Shown piece after piece: positions 38,921-49,198 of a DNA stretch of 64,000 nucleotides (position 1 is its first letter; each line of letters opens with the position of its first letter). The translations under genes and the position numbers were made by a program. Location: assembly GCF_002632465.1 (NCBI RefSeq), contig NZ_NIBS01000002.1, positions 186,001 through 250,000 of the forward strand. The letters are read 5' to 3'. The stretch comes from Xenorhabdus budapestensis. GTDB lineage: Bacteria; Pseudomonadota; Gammaproteobacteria; Enterobacterales; Enterobacteriaceae. Under the pieces are notes generated by a model that saw only the letters and a list, made by a program, of their open reading frames with translations, was not told the DNA's origin and did no database searches.

Positions 38921-39084
38921 GCTATGTCATTACTTATGGCAAAGTACTTTCTATTTGCTGTCATATAGGTTTTTCGTTAAAATGCCGCCCGCTTAGCGTA
39001 ATCCATAATGTTTAGCCAAGTATCGAACCTGCTGCTGGGTCGCCTGTAGCCGGATTTATTTTCTTCTTTTATAGAGAAAAAATA
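38921..39084 (+). promoter_or_regulatory. radD-rplY gap with probable L25 leader
   Basis: 164 bases upstream of rplY. Leaders before rplY have been proposed for L25 autoregulation in gammaproteobacteria. The segment GAACCTGCTGCTGGGTCGCC followed by GCCGGATTTATTTTCTTC shows G/C-rich pairing potential just before the start. The structure was not tested. Confidence 0.35.
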
Positions 39085-39366
39085 ATGTTAACTATTAATG
39101 CAGAAGTACGTAAAGAGCAGGGCAAGGGTGCGAGCCGCCGCCTGCGTAGAGCTAACAAGTTTCCAGCAATCATTTATGGTGGTAACCAAGAGCCAGTTTC
39201 TATTGAGCTGGATCACGATGCAGTTATCAACCACGAAAGCAAGCCAGAATTCTACGAAGTTCTGACTCTGGTTGTTGATGGTAAAGAAACTAAAGTTAAA
39301 GTGCAGGCAGTACAGCGTCATCCGTTTAAACCTAAACTGACGCACATTGATTTCCTGCGTGCTTAA
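39085..39366 (+). CDS. rplY: 50S ribosomal protein L25
   Basis: The 5S-rRNA-binding protein of the large subunit; 93 residues, the short enterobacterial form (94 in E. coli) without the CTC extension. It starts [20 protein letters not shown] and has [20 protein letters not shown] and [19 protein letters not shown] strong terminator follows within 40 bases. Confidence 0.97.
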   Translation: MLTINAEVRKEQGKGASRRLRRANKFPAIIYGGNQEPVSIELDHDAVINHESKPEFYEVLTLVVDGKETKVKVQAVQRHPFKPKLTHIDFLRA

Positions 39367-39401
39367 TTAGCCACAATCGAGCTTTTATCGGGACGCCGAG
39401 T

Positions 39402-39434
39402 AAATAACGCCGCATTTGCGGCGTTATTTATTTT
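39402..39434. terminator. rplY terminator
   Basis: AAATAACGCCGC and GCGGCGTTATTT form a perfect 12-base-pair stem with loop ATTT, followed by ATTTTTG. It probably also ends convergent yejK on the minus strand. Confidence 0.88.
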
Positions 39435-39478
39435 TGTCATTTCGTAACTGAATATTTCAATCTCAGAATCGAAAAATA

Positions 39479-40486
39479 TTAGTGATTACCAGAGCCACGA
39501 CGTTGCAGTTGATCACGCAGATTTGGAGGAGTTCCCTTAATCGTTAATGTATCTGTTGCCGGATCCCAGAAAATCCTTTCTCCGAGTAACATAGCATCAA
39601 AATTAATTGTCAATCCGCCACCGCTGCCAGCAAACTTAGTTAACTGACGCAATGTACTGCGATCTGCCGGGAAACTTTCTTCCAACTCGTATCCCTTATC
39701 CTGTGAAAATTGCTGGAAATTCTGTTCACCCAATGGTGATAATTCTTGAGACAGCTCCTGCAATCTAATCTCCTCACCCGCCTGTAGCTGCTCATTACAA
39801 TAACTGTAAACTTGTTGGCGATAGGCTTGTCGCTCATTTTTATCCAGCTGAGCAGATTCGCAATAATCATCTACTGCCTGCAATAACCCTTTATTCTGTA
39901 CTTTAGCATTCATTCCTTCACTAGCAGCCAGAAAATCCATGAAAAAGTCAGAGACTTTACGCCCTACTCGCCCTTTCAGGAAAGTCAAATAGCGACAGGA
40001 TCCAGGGTTAGTTTCCCACTCAGTTAAGTCAATTCTGGCAACAATATCAGCATGAGGAATATCAAGATACTGTGTTGTATTTACATCTAGTTTTTCATTG
40101 ACAGAAGTGCTACTACAACTGTTAAGAACTGCAATTAACAAATACTCCACAGCCAGATATCGGTACTGACAAAACAACACAGTGCCACCTTCTGCAAACG
40201 GGTATTTTGTCAGTTCATCTTTCAGACGAACGGTTGCAGCTCGGCTAAAACCTAAAAAATCTTCATTCCCCTTACGTTGATGACGAAGTGACTCCGCAAG
40301 TTCACTTTCATCATCGAACACACCATAAGCTTTGCTTTTGGCGCTATACACACGATGTAATTCTGCCATCATCTCTTCCACTACCTCATTGGTATCCAGC
40401 AGAGAATCCCGCAAAATCACTTCCAGTGTTTGTTCATCACGTTTAATCAACTGATGTAACGCGATCTGGGTAATTTCCAGACTCAT
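39479..40486 (-). CDS. yejK: Nucleoid-associated protein YejK (NdpA)
   Basis: Nucleoid-associated protein of the NdpA family, 335 residues. It starts [20 protein letters not shown] and has [20 protein letters not shown] and [22 protein letters not shown], conserved in E. coli YejK. The biochemical role is not well defined; the E. coli protein copurifies with the nucleoid. It is divergent from yejL across 277 bases. Confidence 0.93.
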   Translation of the reverse strand: MSLEITQIALHQLIKRDEQTLEVILRDSLLDTNEVVEEMMAELHRVYSAKSKAYGVFDDESELAESLRHQRKGNEDFLGFSRAATVRLKDELTKYPFAEGGTVLFCQYRYLAVEYLLIAVLNSCSSTSVNEKLDVNTTQYLDIPHADIVARIDLTEWETNPGSCRYLTFLKGRVGRKVSDFFMDFLAASEGMNAKVQNKGLLQAVDDYCESAQLDKNERQAYRQQVYSYCNEQLQAGEEIRLQELSQELSPLGEQNFQQFSQDKGYELEESFPADRSTLRQLTKFAGSGGGLTINFDAMLLGERIFWDPATDTLTIKGTPPNLRDQLQRRGSGNH

Positions 40487-40763
40487 TATTTATACTCCTT
40501 TTACAGCTTTGACCTTCAGGGCCTTGCAATTAGCGGCGTATTCAAACACTGTTACCTCTCTGCTGCAACCAAAAATCCCAATGGTGGAAAAGCGCTCACA
40601 ATTTAATTATTAACGTTAATTATTTCAAAGATTAAAATAATGCAACAGCTAAAAGAATGGCAACAATTTGCACAATAATGAAATTAAATTGTTATAAAAA
40701 AGCAGAAAATACCCCCTCTATACGGTAATATATGAAGCTTTGTATATTCAGGATATTTGAGTC

Positions 40764-40991
40764 ATGCCACAGTCATCTCGCTACAGCGATGAAAAAGTTG
40801 AACATTTACTCGCTGAACTGGTAAATGTTTTCGAGAAAAACCATATTCCTACCGATCTTTCATTGATGGTTTTAGGTAACATGGTTACGAATTTGATCAA
40901 CACGAGTATTGCTCCTGCCCAACGCAGACATATCGCAAACTCGTTTGCACACGCGTTACAATCTTCAATCAATGAAGATAAAGCGCATTGA
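40764..40991 (+). CDS. yejL: YejL family protein (UPF0352)
   Basis: A small helical protein of 75 residues with the UPF0352 pattern [20 protein letters not shown] and [20 protein letters not shown]. Its function is unknown. It is conserved next to yejM, which starts 31 bases downstream, so they are likely cotranscribed. Confidence 0.92.
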   Translation: MPQSSRYSDEKVEHLLAELVNVFEKNHIPTDLSLMVLGNMVTNLINTSIAPAQRRHIANSFAHALQSSINEDKAH

Positions 40992-41022
40992 TTTTTCCAT
41001 TAAGACATTAACGTAAGAAAAT

Positions 41023-42765
41023 ATGGTGACTAGCCGCCAGCATTACCGCGAAAAAGTTTCTCAGATGATCAGTTGGGGACACTGGTTCGCTCTGTTCAAT
41101 ATTGTGTTCAGTCTTGTGCTGGGCAGTCGCTATTTATTCGCATCGGATTGGCCGGGTTCACTGTTTGGACGCATCTATGCGCTGGTCAGTTGGCTCGGTC
41201 ATTTCAGCTTCATTGTTTTTACCATTTATTTATTGGTGCTATTCCCGCTGACATTTATTGTTATGTCACAAAGGTTGCTACGATTTCTTTCTGCCACCGT
41301 GGCAACGGCAGGGTTAACACTACTGATACTTGATTCCTCCATCTATGTGCGTTTTCACCTACACCTGACACCATTAGTTTGGGATCTGGTAACCAACCCG
41401 GAACAAGGTGAACGGGCAAGAGAATGGCAACTGATGTTCATCTGCATACCAGTTATTTTTCTGGTACAGATGCTATACAGTACGTGGAGTTGGCAAAAAT
41501 TACGCAGCCTGAATCGACAACGGTTCGGCAAACCATTAGCCGCTGTATTTATCACAGCTTTTGTCGCTTCCCATATGATGTATATCTGGGCAGATGCCAA
41601 TTTCTATCGGCCTATTACCATGCAACGCTCGAACTTACCACTTTCATATCCAATGACAGCACGTAAGTTTCTTGAAAAACATGGCCTGCTGGATAAGCAA
41701 GAGTACCAGCGTCGTATAAGCCAACAAGGCAATCCTGCTGCCCTGACAGTTGAATATCCATTGAATACGTTGTCTTACCGTGATAGCGGGCGCGGTTATA
41801 ATTTATTGTTACTGGTTGTGAATGGTTTAGATAATGATGACATTACCGCTAATGAGATGCCATTCCTTGAACGCTTTACAAAGAATAACATCCAGTTCAC
41901 CCAACACTTCAGCACTGGTATGCAAAACGATACTGCGTTATTCGGAGTATTCTACGGCATATCATCTGGCTATCTGGATGGTATTCTTTACAGCAGAAAA
42001 TCTTCGGCACTTATAGATGCCTTGACTCATCAAGGGTATCAGTTTGGTTTATACTCATCAGATGGATTCAAAACTCCACTTTACCGCCAAGCTATTTTAA
42101 CTGACTATTCACTCCCCAATGTTGACAAACCAAATGACCGCTTAACCTTGGAACAATGGCAACAGTGGCTAAATTTACGTAATAACACAACACCATGGTT
42201 TTCATTCTTAAACCTGAATGGTATTCCACCTTCATCAGATAAAGTTGACAAGAAAACACTGGATGTTGAAATCAACCATGTTCTGGAAGCTTTAACAAAT
42301 AAAGGTGTCCTAAACAATACCATTGTTGTTGTTACTGCTAAACATGGCAGCACCATTACAAACTATCCACCAAAATGGTTTATAGGCGATAAATTCAATC
42401 GTCAACAGATGCACGTTCCACTGATTATCCATTGGCCAGGTACACCAGCACAAACTATTAACAAACTGACTAGCCATCAGGATGTTATGACGACATTAAT
42501 GCAACGTTTATTGCATGTCAGTAATACCCCCTGTGATTACTCGCAGGGAGAAGACCTTTTCAGAACTCAAAGAAATACTCCTTGGCTGATCACTGGTGAA
42601 AATGGTTCATTAATTGTGACAACAGCTCAAAACACAATCTACCTTTCCAAGAATGGTGAATATCACCTGTATGACCTAAATGGCAATGAGATCCAAGATG
42701 CCAAACCCAATTTGACTCAGTTGTTACAAATACTAACTGAAATTAAACGATTTTTAGCAAACTAA
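41023..42765 (+). CDS. yejM: Inner-membrane LPS regulator YejM (PbgA/LapC)
   Basis: Essential-type inner-membrane protein that senses periplasmic-leaflet lipopolysaccharide and regulates LpxC degradation through LapB/FtsH; 580 residues. The first ~190 residues hold five hydrophobic segments. A periplasmic sulfatase-fold domain (about 245-580) follows, with LLLLVVNGLDNDDITANEMP at its start and VVTAKHGSTITNYPP near the C-terminus. As in E. coli, the catalytic sulfatase residues are not conserved. It ends about 75 bases before tRNA-Pro. Confidence 0.93.
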   Translation: MVTSRQHYREKVSQMISWGHWFALFNIVFSLVLGSRYLFASDWPGSLFGRIYALVSWLGHFSFIVFTIYLLVLFPLTFIVMSQRLLRFLSATVATAGLTLLILDSSIYVRFHLHLTPLVWDLVTNPEQGERAREWQLMFICIPVIFLVQMLYSTWSWQKLRSLNRQRFGKPLAAVFITAFVASHMMYIWADANFYRPITMQRSNLPLSYPMTARKFLEKHGLLDKQEYQRRISQQGNPAALTVEYPLNTLSYRDSGRGYNLLLLVVNGLDNDDITANEMPFLERFTKNNIQFTQHFSTGMQNDTALFGVFYGISSGYLDGILYSRKSSALIDALTHQGYQFGLYSSDGFKTPLYRQAILTDYSLPNVDKPNDRLTLEQWQQWLNLRNNTTPWFSFLNLNGIPPSSDKVDKKTLDVEINHVLEALTNKGVLNNTIVVVTAKHGSTITNYPPKWFIGDKFNRQQMHVPLIIHWPGTPAQTINKLTSHQDVMTTLMQRLLHVSNTPCDYSQGEDLFRTQRNTPWLITGENGSLIVTTAQNTIYLSKNGEYHLYDLNGNEIQDAKPNLTQLLQILTEIKRFLAN

Positions 42766-42840
42766 TTGTTGAAAAATCAATCACTCACTAAACAAGGGGC
42801 TTGCTTTGCGAATAAAAAAAGGTACTATAAGCGAAGTCAT

Positions 42841-42917
42841 CGGCATGTAGCGCAGCTTGGTAGCGCACCGTCATGGGGTGTCGGGGGTCGTAGGTTCAAA
42901 TCCTATCATGCCGACCA
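42841..42917 (+). tRNA. proL: tRNA-Pro (anticodon GGG)
   Basis: A 77-base cloverleaf with acceptor arms CGGCATG and CATGCCG, an encoded ACCA end, and a T arm GTAGG-TTCAAAT-CCTAT. The anticodon loop ATGGGGT puts GGG at 42875-42877. It differs from E. coli proL at only a few stem positions and lies after yejM, as proL does there. Confidence 0.97.
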
Positions 42918-42971
42918 AATTTCCCATAAAAAAACCAACCTATTACGGTTGGTTTTTTTATGGGAAATTTG
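42916..42971. terminator. Perfect 25-bp inverted repeat after tRNA-Pro
   Basis: The arms 42916-42940 and 42947-42971 are exact complements with a TATTAC loop. The core AAAAAAACCAACC / GGTTGGTTTTTTT is an intrinsic terminator for the tRNA. The extra 11 outer base pairs (AAATTTCCCAT) are more than termination needs. The left arm begins at the CCA end of the tRNA. Confidence 0.85.
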
Positions 42972-43271
42972 CTTGGTGTAAAATGGGTGTAAAACTCTCT
43001 CCCAAAACGACATCCCCCCAAACATTCCCCCACCAATACAATCCATTAACTCAAATACGCTTTTTTATTGCGTTCCTATAAACTAGCTCTCTTTCCACTT
43101 CATAAATGTAAACCATCCCTGATCAACGGATCAGCAGAGCTAATTTATTATGATGGGTTACTTTATGTTTCTATGATGCTTTCGGTCACGATTTCAACCA
43201 TCCTTACTTGAGTATCCATAACTCATTGAAAAATTTTAATCATCAATGTAAATGGAATGTAATTGGGTATT
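42972..43271. other. Gap between tRNA-Pro and fliE
   Basis: 300 bases with no gene I can support. The first part (TTGGTGTAAAATGGGTGTAA) resembles the junction often seen where integrases use a tRNA 3' end, but no integrase coding region follows. The remainder is AT-rich. Confidence 0.4.
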
Positions 43272-43583
43272 CTAAAACTGCATATTCATCACTTCACGAT
43301 ACGCACTATCCAGCTTATTCTTGACCTGAATACCGATTTGCAACGAGATGCTCGCTTTCTGCATATTGACCATCACGTCATTCAGTTCCACACCTGGTAC
43401 ACCCAGAGTGAAGTTTTGTGCCTGTTTAGCCGCATTCACACGGTTTTGGTTTATTTTTTCTACCGCGGCGGTAAGCTGACTGGCAAATCCTCCCTTTACA
43501 GGCATAGGTTTAGCAATATTGCCTGCTTGTAATGCCTGCGTCTGCATTTGTTGTAGTACACCTTCAATTGCCTGAATTGACAT
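43272..43583 (-). CDS. fliE: Flagellar hook-basal body protein FliE
   Basis: Joins the MS ring to the proximal rod; 103 residues. The conserved C-terminal half KQAQNFTLGVPGVELNDVMV, then MQKASISLQIGIQVKNKLDSAYREVMNMQF, matches enterobacterial FliE. It is divergent from fliF across 404 bases that contain a palindromic repeat, the standard fliE/fliF arrangement. Confidence 0.95.
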   Translation of the reverse strand: MSIQAIEGVLQQMQTQALQAGNIAKPMPVKGGFASQLTAAVEKINQNRVNAAKQAQNFTLGVPGVELNDVMVNMQKASISLQIGIQVKNKLDSAYREVMNMQF

Positions 43584-43774
43584 AAAAACCTCGTGTTAAA
43601 TCACCCTATTGATTACGTGATTAAATGCCATATTAGCCGTAGGCTGGTTGGCAGTTTTTCCAGGCTGCCACCGTAACATAGCCCTTTCAATCTAAAGCGG
43701 GTAATTGAAGTAAAAATTCGAAGCTTATTGTGCCATTAAAAGATATGTGAACAGCGAATAATGACGAGATTAAT
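43584..43774. promoter_or_regulatory. fliE-fliF divergent promoter region (left part)
   Basis: Divergent intergenic sequence ahead of fliE, where class 2 flagellar promoters under FlhDC are expected in enterobacteria. GGCAG and CTGCC form a small hairpin near 43655-43672. No FlhD2C2 box was confirmed by eye. The region continues on the right of the repeat, 43899-43987, up to fliF. Confidence 0.4.
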
Positions 43775-43898
43775 TATATCAATCGTTTTCAAGTTGCTTC
43801 GCAACGGCAAGAGGATGAGTTCTCAGCGGCATAATCAACCATGTCACAGGAGCGAACACCGCCAACCAAGAGGCAACTTGAAAGACGATGGGTATATA
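43775..43898. repeat. MITE-like palindromic intergenic repeat
   Basis: About 124 bases bounded by imperfect inverted ends: ATCGTTTTCAAGTTGC on the left and GCAACTTGAAAGACGATGGG on the right. The interior also has palindromic pieces (TTGCTTCGCAACGGCAAG). It looks like the short dispersed repeats of Xenorhabdus/Photorhabdus-type genomes. It has no coding capacity of its own and lies between divergent fliE and fliF. A short reading frame across it is not credible. Confidence 0.65.
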
Positions 43899-43987
43899 AG
43901 AAGAGTTTTTTCGCTTGCGTATGGGGAGTCTGTTTTGTTACGCCACGCTTTTAGTATTCATGTTGACCAGCAAGGCAAGGATCGTCT

Positions 43988-45685
43988 ATGAGTGCAGCAA
44001 CAACCGACGCTGAGAATCCACAGAAGGGTTTCAGCGCTATTATCAACAGGATAAAAGCTGATCCAAAAGTTCCATTATTAGTTGCTGGTTCTGCTGCCAT
44101 CGCTATTATCGTCGCTCTTTTTCTCTGGTTGCGCAGCCCTGATTATCGGGTGCTCTACAGCAATCTGAGTGATAAAGATGGCGGCGAGATCGTTACACAA
44201 TTAACTCAAATGAATGTCCCTTACCGTTTTGCCGAAAACGGCTCTGCCATCATGATACCGACTGACAAGGTTCATGAAATCAGACTGAAACTGGCACAAC
44301 AAGGGTTACCGAAAGGGGGGGCTGCAGGCTTTGAGTTATTGGATAAAGAGAAGTTCGGCATCAGCCAGTTCAGTGAACAAGTTAATTACCAACGTGCACT
44401 GGAAGGAGAGTTAGCACGTACCATTGAATCACTCGGCCCTGTTCAGAGCGCCCGGATCCATCTGGCATTGCCAAAACCATCCCTGTTCGTGCGTGAGCAG
44501 AAATCACCATCTGCTTCCGTAACAGTGGGGTTACTGCAAGGCCGTATTCTGGATGAAGGACAAATCAATGCCATTGTCCATATGGTTTCAAGTAGTGTTG
44601 CTGGTTTACCGCCAGGAAATGTCACCATTGTGGATCAGGCCGGGCGTCTGCTGACACAGTCCGATGCTAACGGACGTGATCTGAACACGACCCAGTTAAA
44701 GTACATACAAGAAATCGAGAATCGCTTCCAGCATCGCATTGAAACTATTCTGGCGCCTGTCGTCGGTCGTGGCAATGTACATGCTCAAGTGACAGCGCAA
44801 ATTGATTTTTCTCGCCGCGAAGAAACCGCAGAAGAGTATAAACCTAACCAGCCACCTAATCAGGCTGCCGTTCGTTCAAAACAGACCAGTTCAAGCGAAC
44901 AAAGTGGTGGGCCACTGGTTGGTGGTGTTCCGGGGGCTTTGTCAAATCAACCGAGTGCTGCACCAAGTGCGCCGATTGAGAAGCCTAAAACGAACACTAA
45001 AGGTGACGAAAAATCTGATCAAGGACGCAATAGTAATAACCGCTATGAGCGTATGATTAGCAACAATCGCAATAACCGTCATGACGAAACCATTAACTAT
45101 GAAGTGGATCGCACCATTCGCCATACCCAGTTACAGGCTGGCGGTGTGGAGCGTCTCTCCGTTGCGGTTGTAGTTAATTACGCTACCGTTCAGGGAAAAA
45201 ATGGCCCGGAAACTCAAGCTCTGACGCCAGAACAGTTATCCCAGATTCAGGCATTGACCCGTGAAGCAATGGGTTTCTCTGCCGAACGCGGCGATAGTCT
45301 GAACGTCGTTAACACACCGTTTAATGACACATCCGAAGTGATAGAAACGCTGCCATTCTGGCAACACCCTGTCCTGTTGGAGAAATCATTAGAGTTGGGT
45401 CGTTGGTTACTGTTAGCGTTGGTTGCATGGTTGCTATGGCGCAAGATGATCGTGCCACAAATTGCTAAGAAACGTACAACGGAAAAAGCAGCACTGGAAG
45501 CGCAGAAAAAACAGAGTAAGCAAAAAACTGAATCCAATGCTGAGCTGGATGAAAAAATGCGCCGTCAGCTGGCTCGCCAACGTGTTAGTGCTGAGATCCA
45601 AAGCCAGCGTATCCGTGAACTTGCAGAAAAAGATCCTCGCGTAGTTGCGCTGGTGATCCGTCAATGGATGAGTAACGAACAATGA
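43988..45685 (+). CDS. fliF: Flagellar MS-ring protein FliF
   Basis: Inner-membrane ring on which the basal body is built; 565 residues. It has a first membrane segment (about 32-52, [20 protein letters not shown]), periplasmic ring-building motifs ([38 protein letters not shown]), a Ser/Asn/Gln-rich linker (about 290-360), a second membrane segment (about 465-480, [12 protein letters not shown]), and a basic C-terminal tail that binds FliG. The start of fliG overlaps its stop by 4 bases. Confidence 0.95.
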   Translation: MSAATTDAENPQKGFSAIINRIKADPKVPLLVAGSAAIAIIVALFLWLRSPDYRVLYSNLSDKDGGEIVTQLTQMNVPYRFAENGSAIMIPTDKVHEIRLKLAQQGLPKGGAAGFELLDKEKFGISQFSEQVNYQRALEGELARTIESLGPVQSARIHLALPKPSLFVREQKSPSASVTVGLLQGRILDEGQINAIVHMVSSSVAGLPPGNVTIVDQAGRLLTQSDANGRDLNTTQLKYIQEIENRFQHRIETILAPVVGRGNVHAQVTAQIDFSRREETAEEYKPNQPPNQAAVRSKQTSSSEQSGGPLVGGVPGALSNQPSAAPSAPIEKPKTNTKGDEKSDQGRNSNNRYERMISNNRNNRHDETINYEVDRTIRHTQLQAGGVERLSVAVVVNYATVQGKNGPETQALTPEQLSQIQALTREAMGFSAERGDSLNVVNTPFNDTSEVIETLPFWQHPVLLEKSLELGRWLLLALVAWLLWRKMIVPQIAKKRTTEKAALEAQKKQSKQKTESNAELDEKMRRQLARQRVSAEIQSQRIRELAEKDPRVVALVIRQWMSNEQ

Positions 45686-46674
45686 GCCTGACCGGAACAG
45701 AAAAAAGCGCCATCATGTTAATGACCCTGGGAGAAGATCAGGCAGCCGAGGTGTTTAAGCACCTGAACTCCCGGGAAGTTCAGCAATTAAGTATTGCGAT
45801 GGCGGGGATGAGACAAATCTCCAATCAACAACTGGCAGAAGTACTGGCGGAATTTGAGGAAGATGCCGGACAATACGCTGCTCTCAGTATCAATGCCAAC
45901 GATTACCTGCGCAGCGTATTGGTGAAAGCGTTGGGTGAAGAACGTGCTTCCAGCCTGCTTGAGGATATTCTTGAGTCCCGCGATACCACAACGGGTATCG
46001 AAACCCTCAACTTTATGGAACCTCAGACAGCAGCCGATATGATCCGTGATGAACATCCGCAGATCATTGCCACTATTCTGGTTCACCTGAACCGTGGTCA
46101 GGCAGCAGATATTCTCGCCATGTTTGATGATCGCCTGCGTAATGACGTCATGCTGCGTATTGCTACCTTTGGCGGTGTTCAGCCAGCCGCATTGGCTGAA
46201 TTAACCGAAGTACTGAATAATCTGTTGGATGGTCAGAACCTGAAACGCAGCAAAATGGGTGGTATTCGTACTGCGGCTGAAATCATCAACCTGATGAAAA
46301 GTCAGCAGGAAGAAAGCGTTATCGAAGCGGTTCGTACCTATGACGGTGAACTGGCACAGAAAATCATTGATGAAATGTTCCTGTTCGAAAACCTCATTGG
46401 TGTGGACGATCGCAGTATCCAGCGTCTATTACAGGAAATTACAACCGATTCGCTGTTGATTGCATTGAAAGGCTGCGATCAAGCACTGCGCGATCACTTC
46501 CTCAACAATATGTCGCAGCGTGCTGCTGAAATTATGCGTGATGATTTAGCAACCCGTGGCCCAGTTCGCATGTCTCAAGTGGAAGCTGAACAGAAAGCCA
46601 TTTTGCTTGTGGTTCGTCGTCTGGCAGAAAGCGGGGAAATGATCCTGAATGGCGGTGACGATACCTATGTCTGA
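45682..46674 (+). CDS. fliG: Flagellar motor switch protein FliG
   Basis: Rotor protein that interacts with MotA and FliM and transmits torque; 330 residues. N-terminal [20 protein letters not shown], the middle-domain motif [15 protein letters not shown] (EHPQ), and the C-terminal charged helix region [20 protein letters not shown] are all present. It overlaps fliF (4 bases) and fliH (8 bases). Confidence 0.96.
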   Translation: MSLTGTEKSAIMLMTLGEDQAAEVFKHLNSREVQQLSIAMAGMRQISNQQLAEVLAEFEEDAGQYAALSINANDYLRSVLVKALGEERASSLLEDILESRDTTTGIETLNFMEPQTAADMIRDEHPQIIATILVHLNRGQAADILAMFDDRLRNDVMLRIATFGGVQPAALAELTEVLNNLLDGQNLKRSKMGGIRTAAEIINLMKSQQEESVIEAVRTYDGELAQKIIDEMFLFENLIGVDDRSIQRLLQEITTDSLLIALKGCDQALRDHFLNNMSQRAAEIMRDDLATRGPVRMSQVEAEQKAILLVVRRLAESGEMILNGGDDTYV

Positions 46675-47371
46675 TAATTCGAATAATGGAAACTGGCAGC
46701 GCTGGCTGCCAGGTGAATTGACACAGTGGGAAACATTACAGGCAAAACTGGAATCGCTGGACGATGAACAGGAACCCAGTGAACAGGAGCGGCTGCAAGA
46801 ACAGGCCAGAATACTGGACGAATTGAAAGAACAAGCTCGTCAAACTGGCCATGAGCAAGGTTTTGCTGAAGGGCTATCCCGTGGATACGAGCAAGGCGTT
46901 GAGGAAGGACGACAAGCCGGGTTTGAACAGGGATTGCAGGAAGTCAGAGAGCAACAACAAGCGATAATCGGACAGTGGGAAGCACTATTAACTGATTTTA
47001 ACCATTCGCTGGATGGATTGGATACCGTTATTGCTTCACGTCTGATGCAGCTTTCCCTGACTGCTGCTCAGCACATTCTCGGGCAACCAGCAGTTTGTGA
47101 TGGCACTGCCTTACTAAATCAGATCCGTGAATTTATCCAGCAAGAGCCACTGCTCAGTGGTAAACCACAATTGCGCGTTCATCCACAAAATATTCCACTG
47201 GTTGAACAACAGTTGGGTGAGATCCTGAAACTGCATGGCTGGCGCTTGATTGCTGACAATAAACTGCATCCGGGAGGCTGCAAAGTCAGCACTGATGATG
47301 GCGATCTGGATGCCAGTCTGGCGACACGCTGGCATGAAATGTGCCGTCTGGCGGTATCAGGAGAATTGTGA
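46667..47371 (+). CDS. fliH: Flagellar export regulator FliH
   Basis: Peripheral regulator of the FliI ATPase in the type III export apparatus; 234 residues. I place the start at the ATG at 46667 ([13 protein letters not shown]), matching FliH N-termini with a conserved Trp; an upstream start at 46649 would extend into fliG. The middle has the typical GxxxG-rich coiled helix [20 protein letters not shown]. The stop overlaps the fliI ATG (TGATG). Confidence 0.92.
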   Translation: MSDNSNNGNWQRWLPGELTQWETLQAKLESLDDEQEPSEQERLQEQARILDELKEQARQTGHEQGFAEGLSRGYEQGVEEGRQAGFEQGLQEVREQQQAIIGQWEALLTDFNHSLDGLDTVIASRLMQLSLTAAQHILGQPAVCDGTALLNQIREFIQQEPLLSGKPQLRVHPQNIPLVEQQLGEILKLHGWRLIADNKLHPGGCKVSTDDGDLDASLATRWHEMCRLAVSGEL

Positions 47372-48735
47372 TGACGACAAGACTTGGGCGCTGGCTGGCC
47401 ACATTAGATTCAATGGAAAAACGTCTGGATAAAACGCCGAAAGTGCGTCGTTATGGGCGTTTGACCCGCGCCACGGGTTTGGTACTCGAAGCAACGGGTT
47501 TACATCTGCCTCTGGGGGCAACCTGTCTTATCGAACGGCAAAATGGTAATGCCATTGAAGAAGTTGAAAGTGAAGTCGTGGGTTTTAATGGCGAAAAATT
47601 GTTATTGATGCCTTTGGAAGAATTGGAAGGTATTGTCCCGGGAGCCCGTGTTTATGCCCGTTCTTACGGTACAGACGCTGGTGGTGGACACCGTTTGCCA
47701 CTAGGGCCAGAGTTACTCGGCAGGGTATTGGATGGTGCAGGCCGTCCCCTTGATGGACAACCTGCCCCTGATACAGGCTACCGCGCTCCTCTGACTACAC
47801 CACCACTCAATCCCCTGCAACGCACTCCTATCAGTGATGTGCTGGATGTTGGTGTTCGTGCTATCAACTCCTTACTAACCGTTGGCCGTGGGCAGCGCAT
47901 GGGATTATTTGCCGGTTCAGGCGTCGGTAAAAGTGTGCTCCTTGGCATGATGGCTCGTTACACCCAGGCTGACATTATCGTTGTTGGCCTGATTGGTGAA
48001 CGTGGCCGGGAAGTTAAAGATTTCATCGAAAATATTTTGGGTGAAGAAGGCTTGTCCCGTTCAGTCGTTGTCGCAGCACCTGCTGATATTTCTCCGTTAC
48101 TGCGAATGCGTGGGGCTTCCTATGCTACTCGCATAGCTGAAGATTTTCGCGATCGCGGCAAGCACGTTTTACTGATTATGGATTCCCTTACCCGTTACAG
48201 CATGGCGCAACGTGAAATTGCACTGGCTATCGGTGAACCTCCGGCAACCAAAGGTTACCCCCCTTCTGTATTTGCCAAATTGCCGACACTGGTAGAGCGA
48301 GCGGGTAATGGCGTCAGTGATGGTGGCTCAATTACAGCCTTTTATACCGTTCTGACAGAAGGTGATGACCAACAAGATCCGATTGCCGATTCTGCTCGTG
48401 CCATTCTGGACGGCCATATCGTGCTATCGCGGACATTGGCAGAATCCGGGCATTATCCTGCCATTGATATTGAAGCATCAATCAGTCGTGCCATGACTGC
48501 ACTGATTGATAATACCCATTATCGACGGGTACAGCAGTTCAAACAGCTACTTTCCAGTTACCAGCGTAACCGGGATCTCATTAATGTCGGTGCTTACGCT
48601 GCCGGTAGTGATCCTTTGTTGGACAGGGCGATTGAACTGTATCCGCATATGGCTCAGTTCCTGCGTCAAGATATTGAGGAACGTAGTGAGTACGATGCAG
48701 CATGTACCCAACTGCAACAGCTATTACCGATCTAA
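47371..48735 (+). CDS. fliI: Flagellum-specific ATP synthase FliI
   Basis: Hexameric ATPase that powers or primes flagellar protein export; about 454 residues. Walker A is [14 protein letters not shown] at about residue 181-193, [14 protein letters not shown] follows, and Walker B is [20 protein letters not shown]. The start is the ATG at 47371; an in-frame ATG 30 bases earlier lies within fliH. It forms one operon with fliH and fliJ. Confidence 0.96.
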   Translation: MTTRLGRWLATLDSMEKRLDKTPKVRRYGRLTRATGLVLEATGLHLPLGATCLIERQNGNAIEEVESEVVGFNGEKLLLMPLEELEGIVPGARVYARSYGTDAGGGHRLPLGPELLGRVLDGAGRPLDGQPAPDTGYRAPLTTPPLNPLQRTPISDVLDVGVRAINSLLTVGRGQRMGLFAGSGVGKSVLLGMMARYTQADIIVVGLIGERGREVKDFIENILGEEGLSRSVVVAAPADISPLLRMRGASYATRIAEDFRDRGKHVLLIMDSLTRYSMAQREIALAIGEPPATKGYPPSVFAKLPTLVERAGNGVSDGGSITAFYTVLTEGDDQQDPIADSARAILDGHIVLSRTLAESGHYPAIDIEASISRAMTALIDNTHYRRVQQFKQLLSSYQRNRDLINVGAYAAGSDPLLDRAIELYPHMAQFLRQDIEERSEYDAACTQLQQLLPI

Positions 48736-48751
48736 GATGCTGAGGAAATAA

Positions 48752-49198
48752 ATGCAACGACACTCCCCTCTTATGACTTTGCGTGACCTTGCTCAGGACG
48801 CAGCAAAAAAAGCCGCAGTACAGCTTGCACAGATACGACAGAGTCATCAGCAAATGGAGCAGCAACTCGCAGCGTTAATGGATTATCAGGATGAATACCG
48901 TACACGTTTAAACACCACACTCAGCGGCGGCATATCCAGCTCAATGTGGCAAAACTATCAGCAGTTCATGAAAACGCTGGAAATGGCAATTGAGCAACAC
49001 AAATTACAGCTCAACCAATGGAAAAAACGGCTTGAGCAAGCCATATCACAGTGGCAGGAAAAACAGCAGCGTCTGAATGCCTTCGACACTCTGCAACAGC
49101 GGGCAGAACACAATTTGAAGTTACACCAAAATCGCATGGAGCAAAAACAAATGGACGAGTACGCACAACGTGGTGCACAACGGAGAATGAAACAATGA
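48752..49198 (+). CDS. fliJ: Flagellar export protein FliJ
   Basis: Coiled-coil stalk of the export ATPase, structurally like the F1 gamma subunit; 148 residues, nearly all predicted helix with Gln/Lys-rich heptads (LRDLAQDAAKKAAVQLAQIR at the start). Length and position between fliI and fliK identify it. Its stop overlaps the fliK start by 4 bases. Confidence 0.9.
   Translation: MQRHSPLMTLRDLAQDAAKKAAVQLAQIRQSHQQMEQQLAALMDYQDEYRTRLNTTLSGGISSSMWQNYQQFMKTLEMAIEQHKLQLNQWKKRLEQAISQWQEKQQRLNAFDTLQQRAEHNLKLHQNRMEQKQMDEYAQRGAQRRMKQ

Noticed and set aside
42857..43081. Short frames starting within tRNA-Pro as an integrase remnant
   Set aside because: They begin inside the tRNA and show no integrase motifs; only the junction itself is worth noting.
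43761..43991. A 76-codon reading frame between fliE and fliF
   Set aside because: It runs through the palindromic repeat and overlaps the fliF start; the Arg/His-rich product has no family resemblance and no ribosome binding site.
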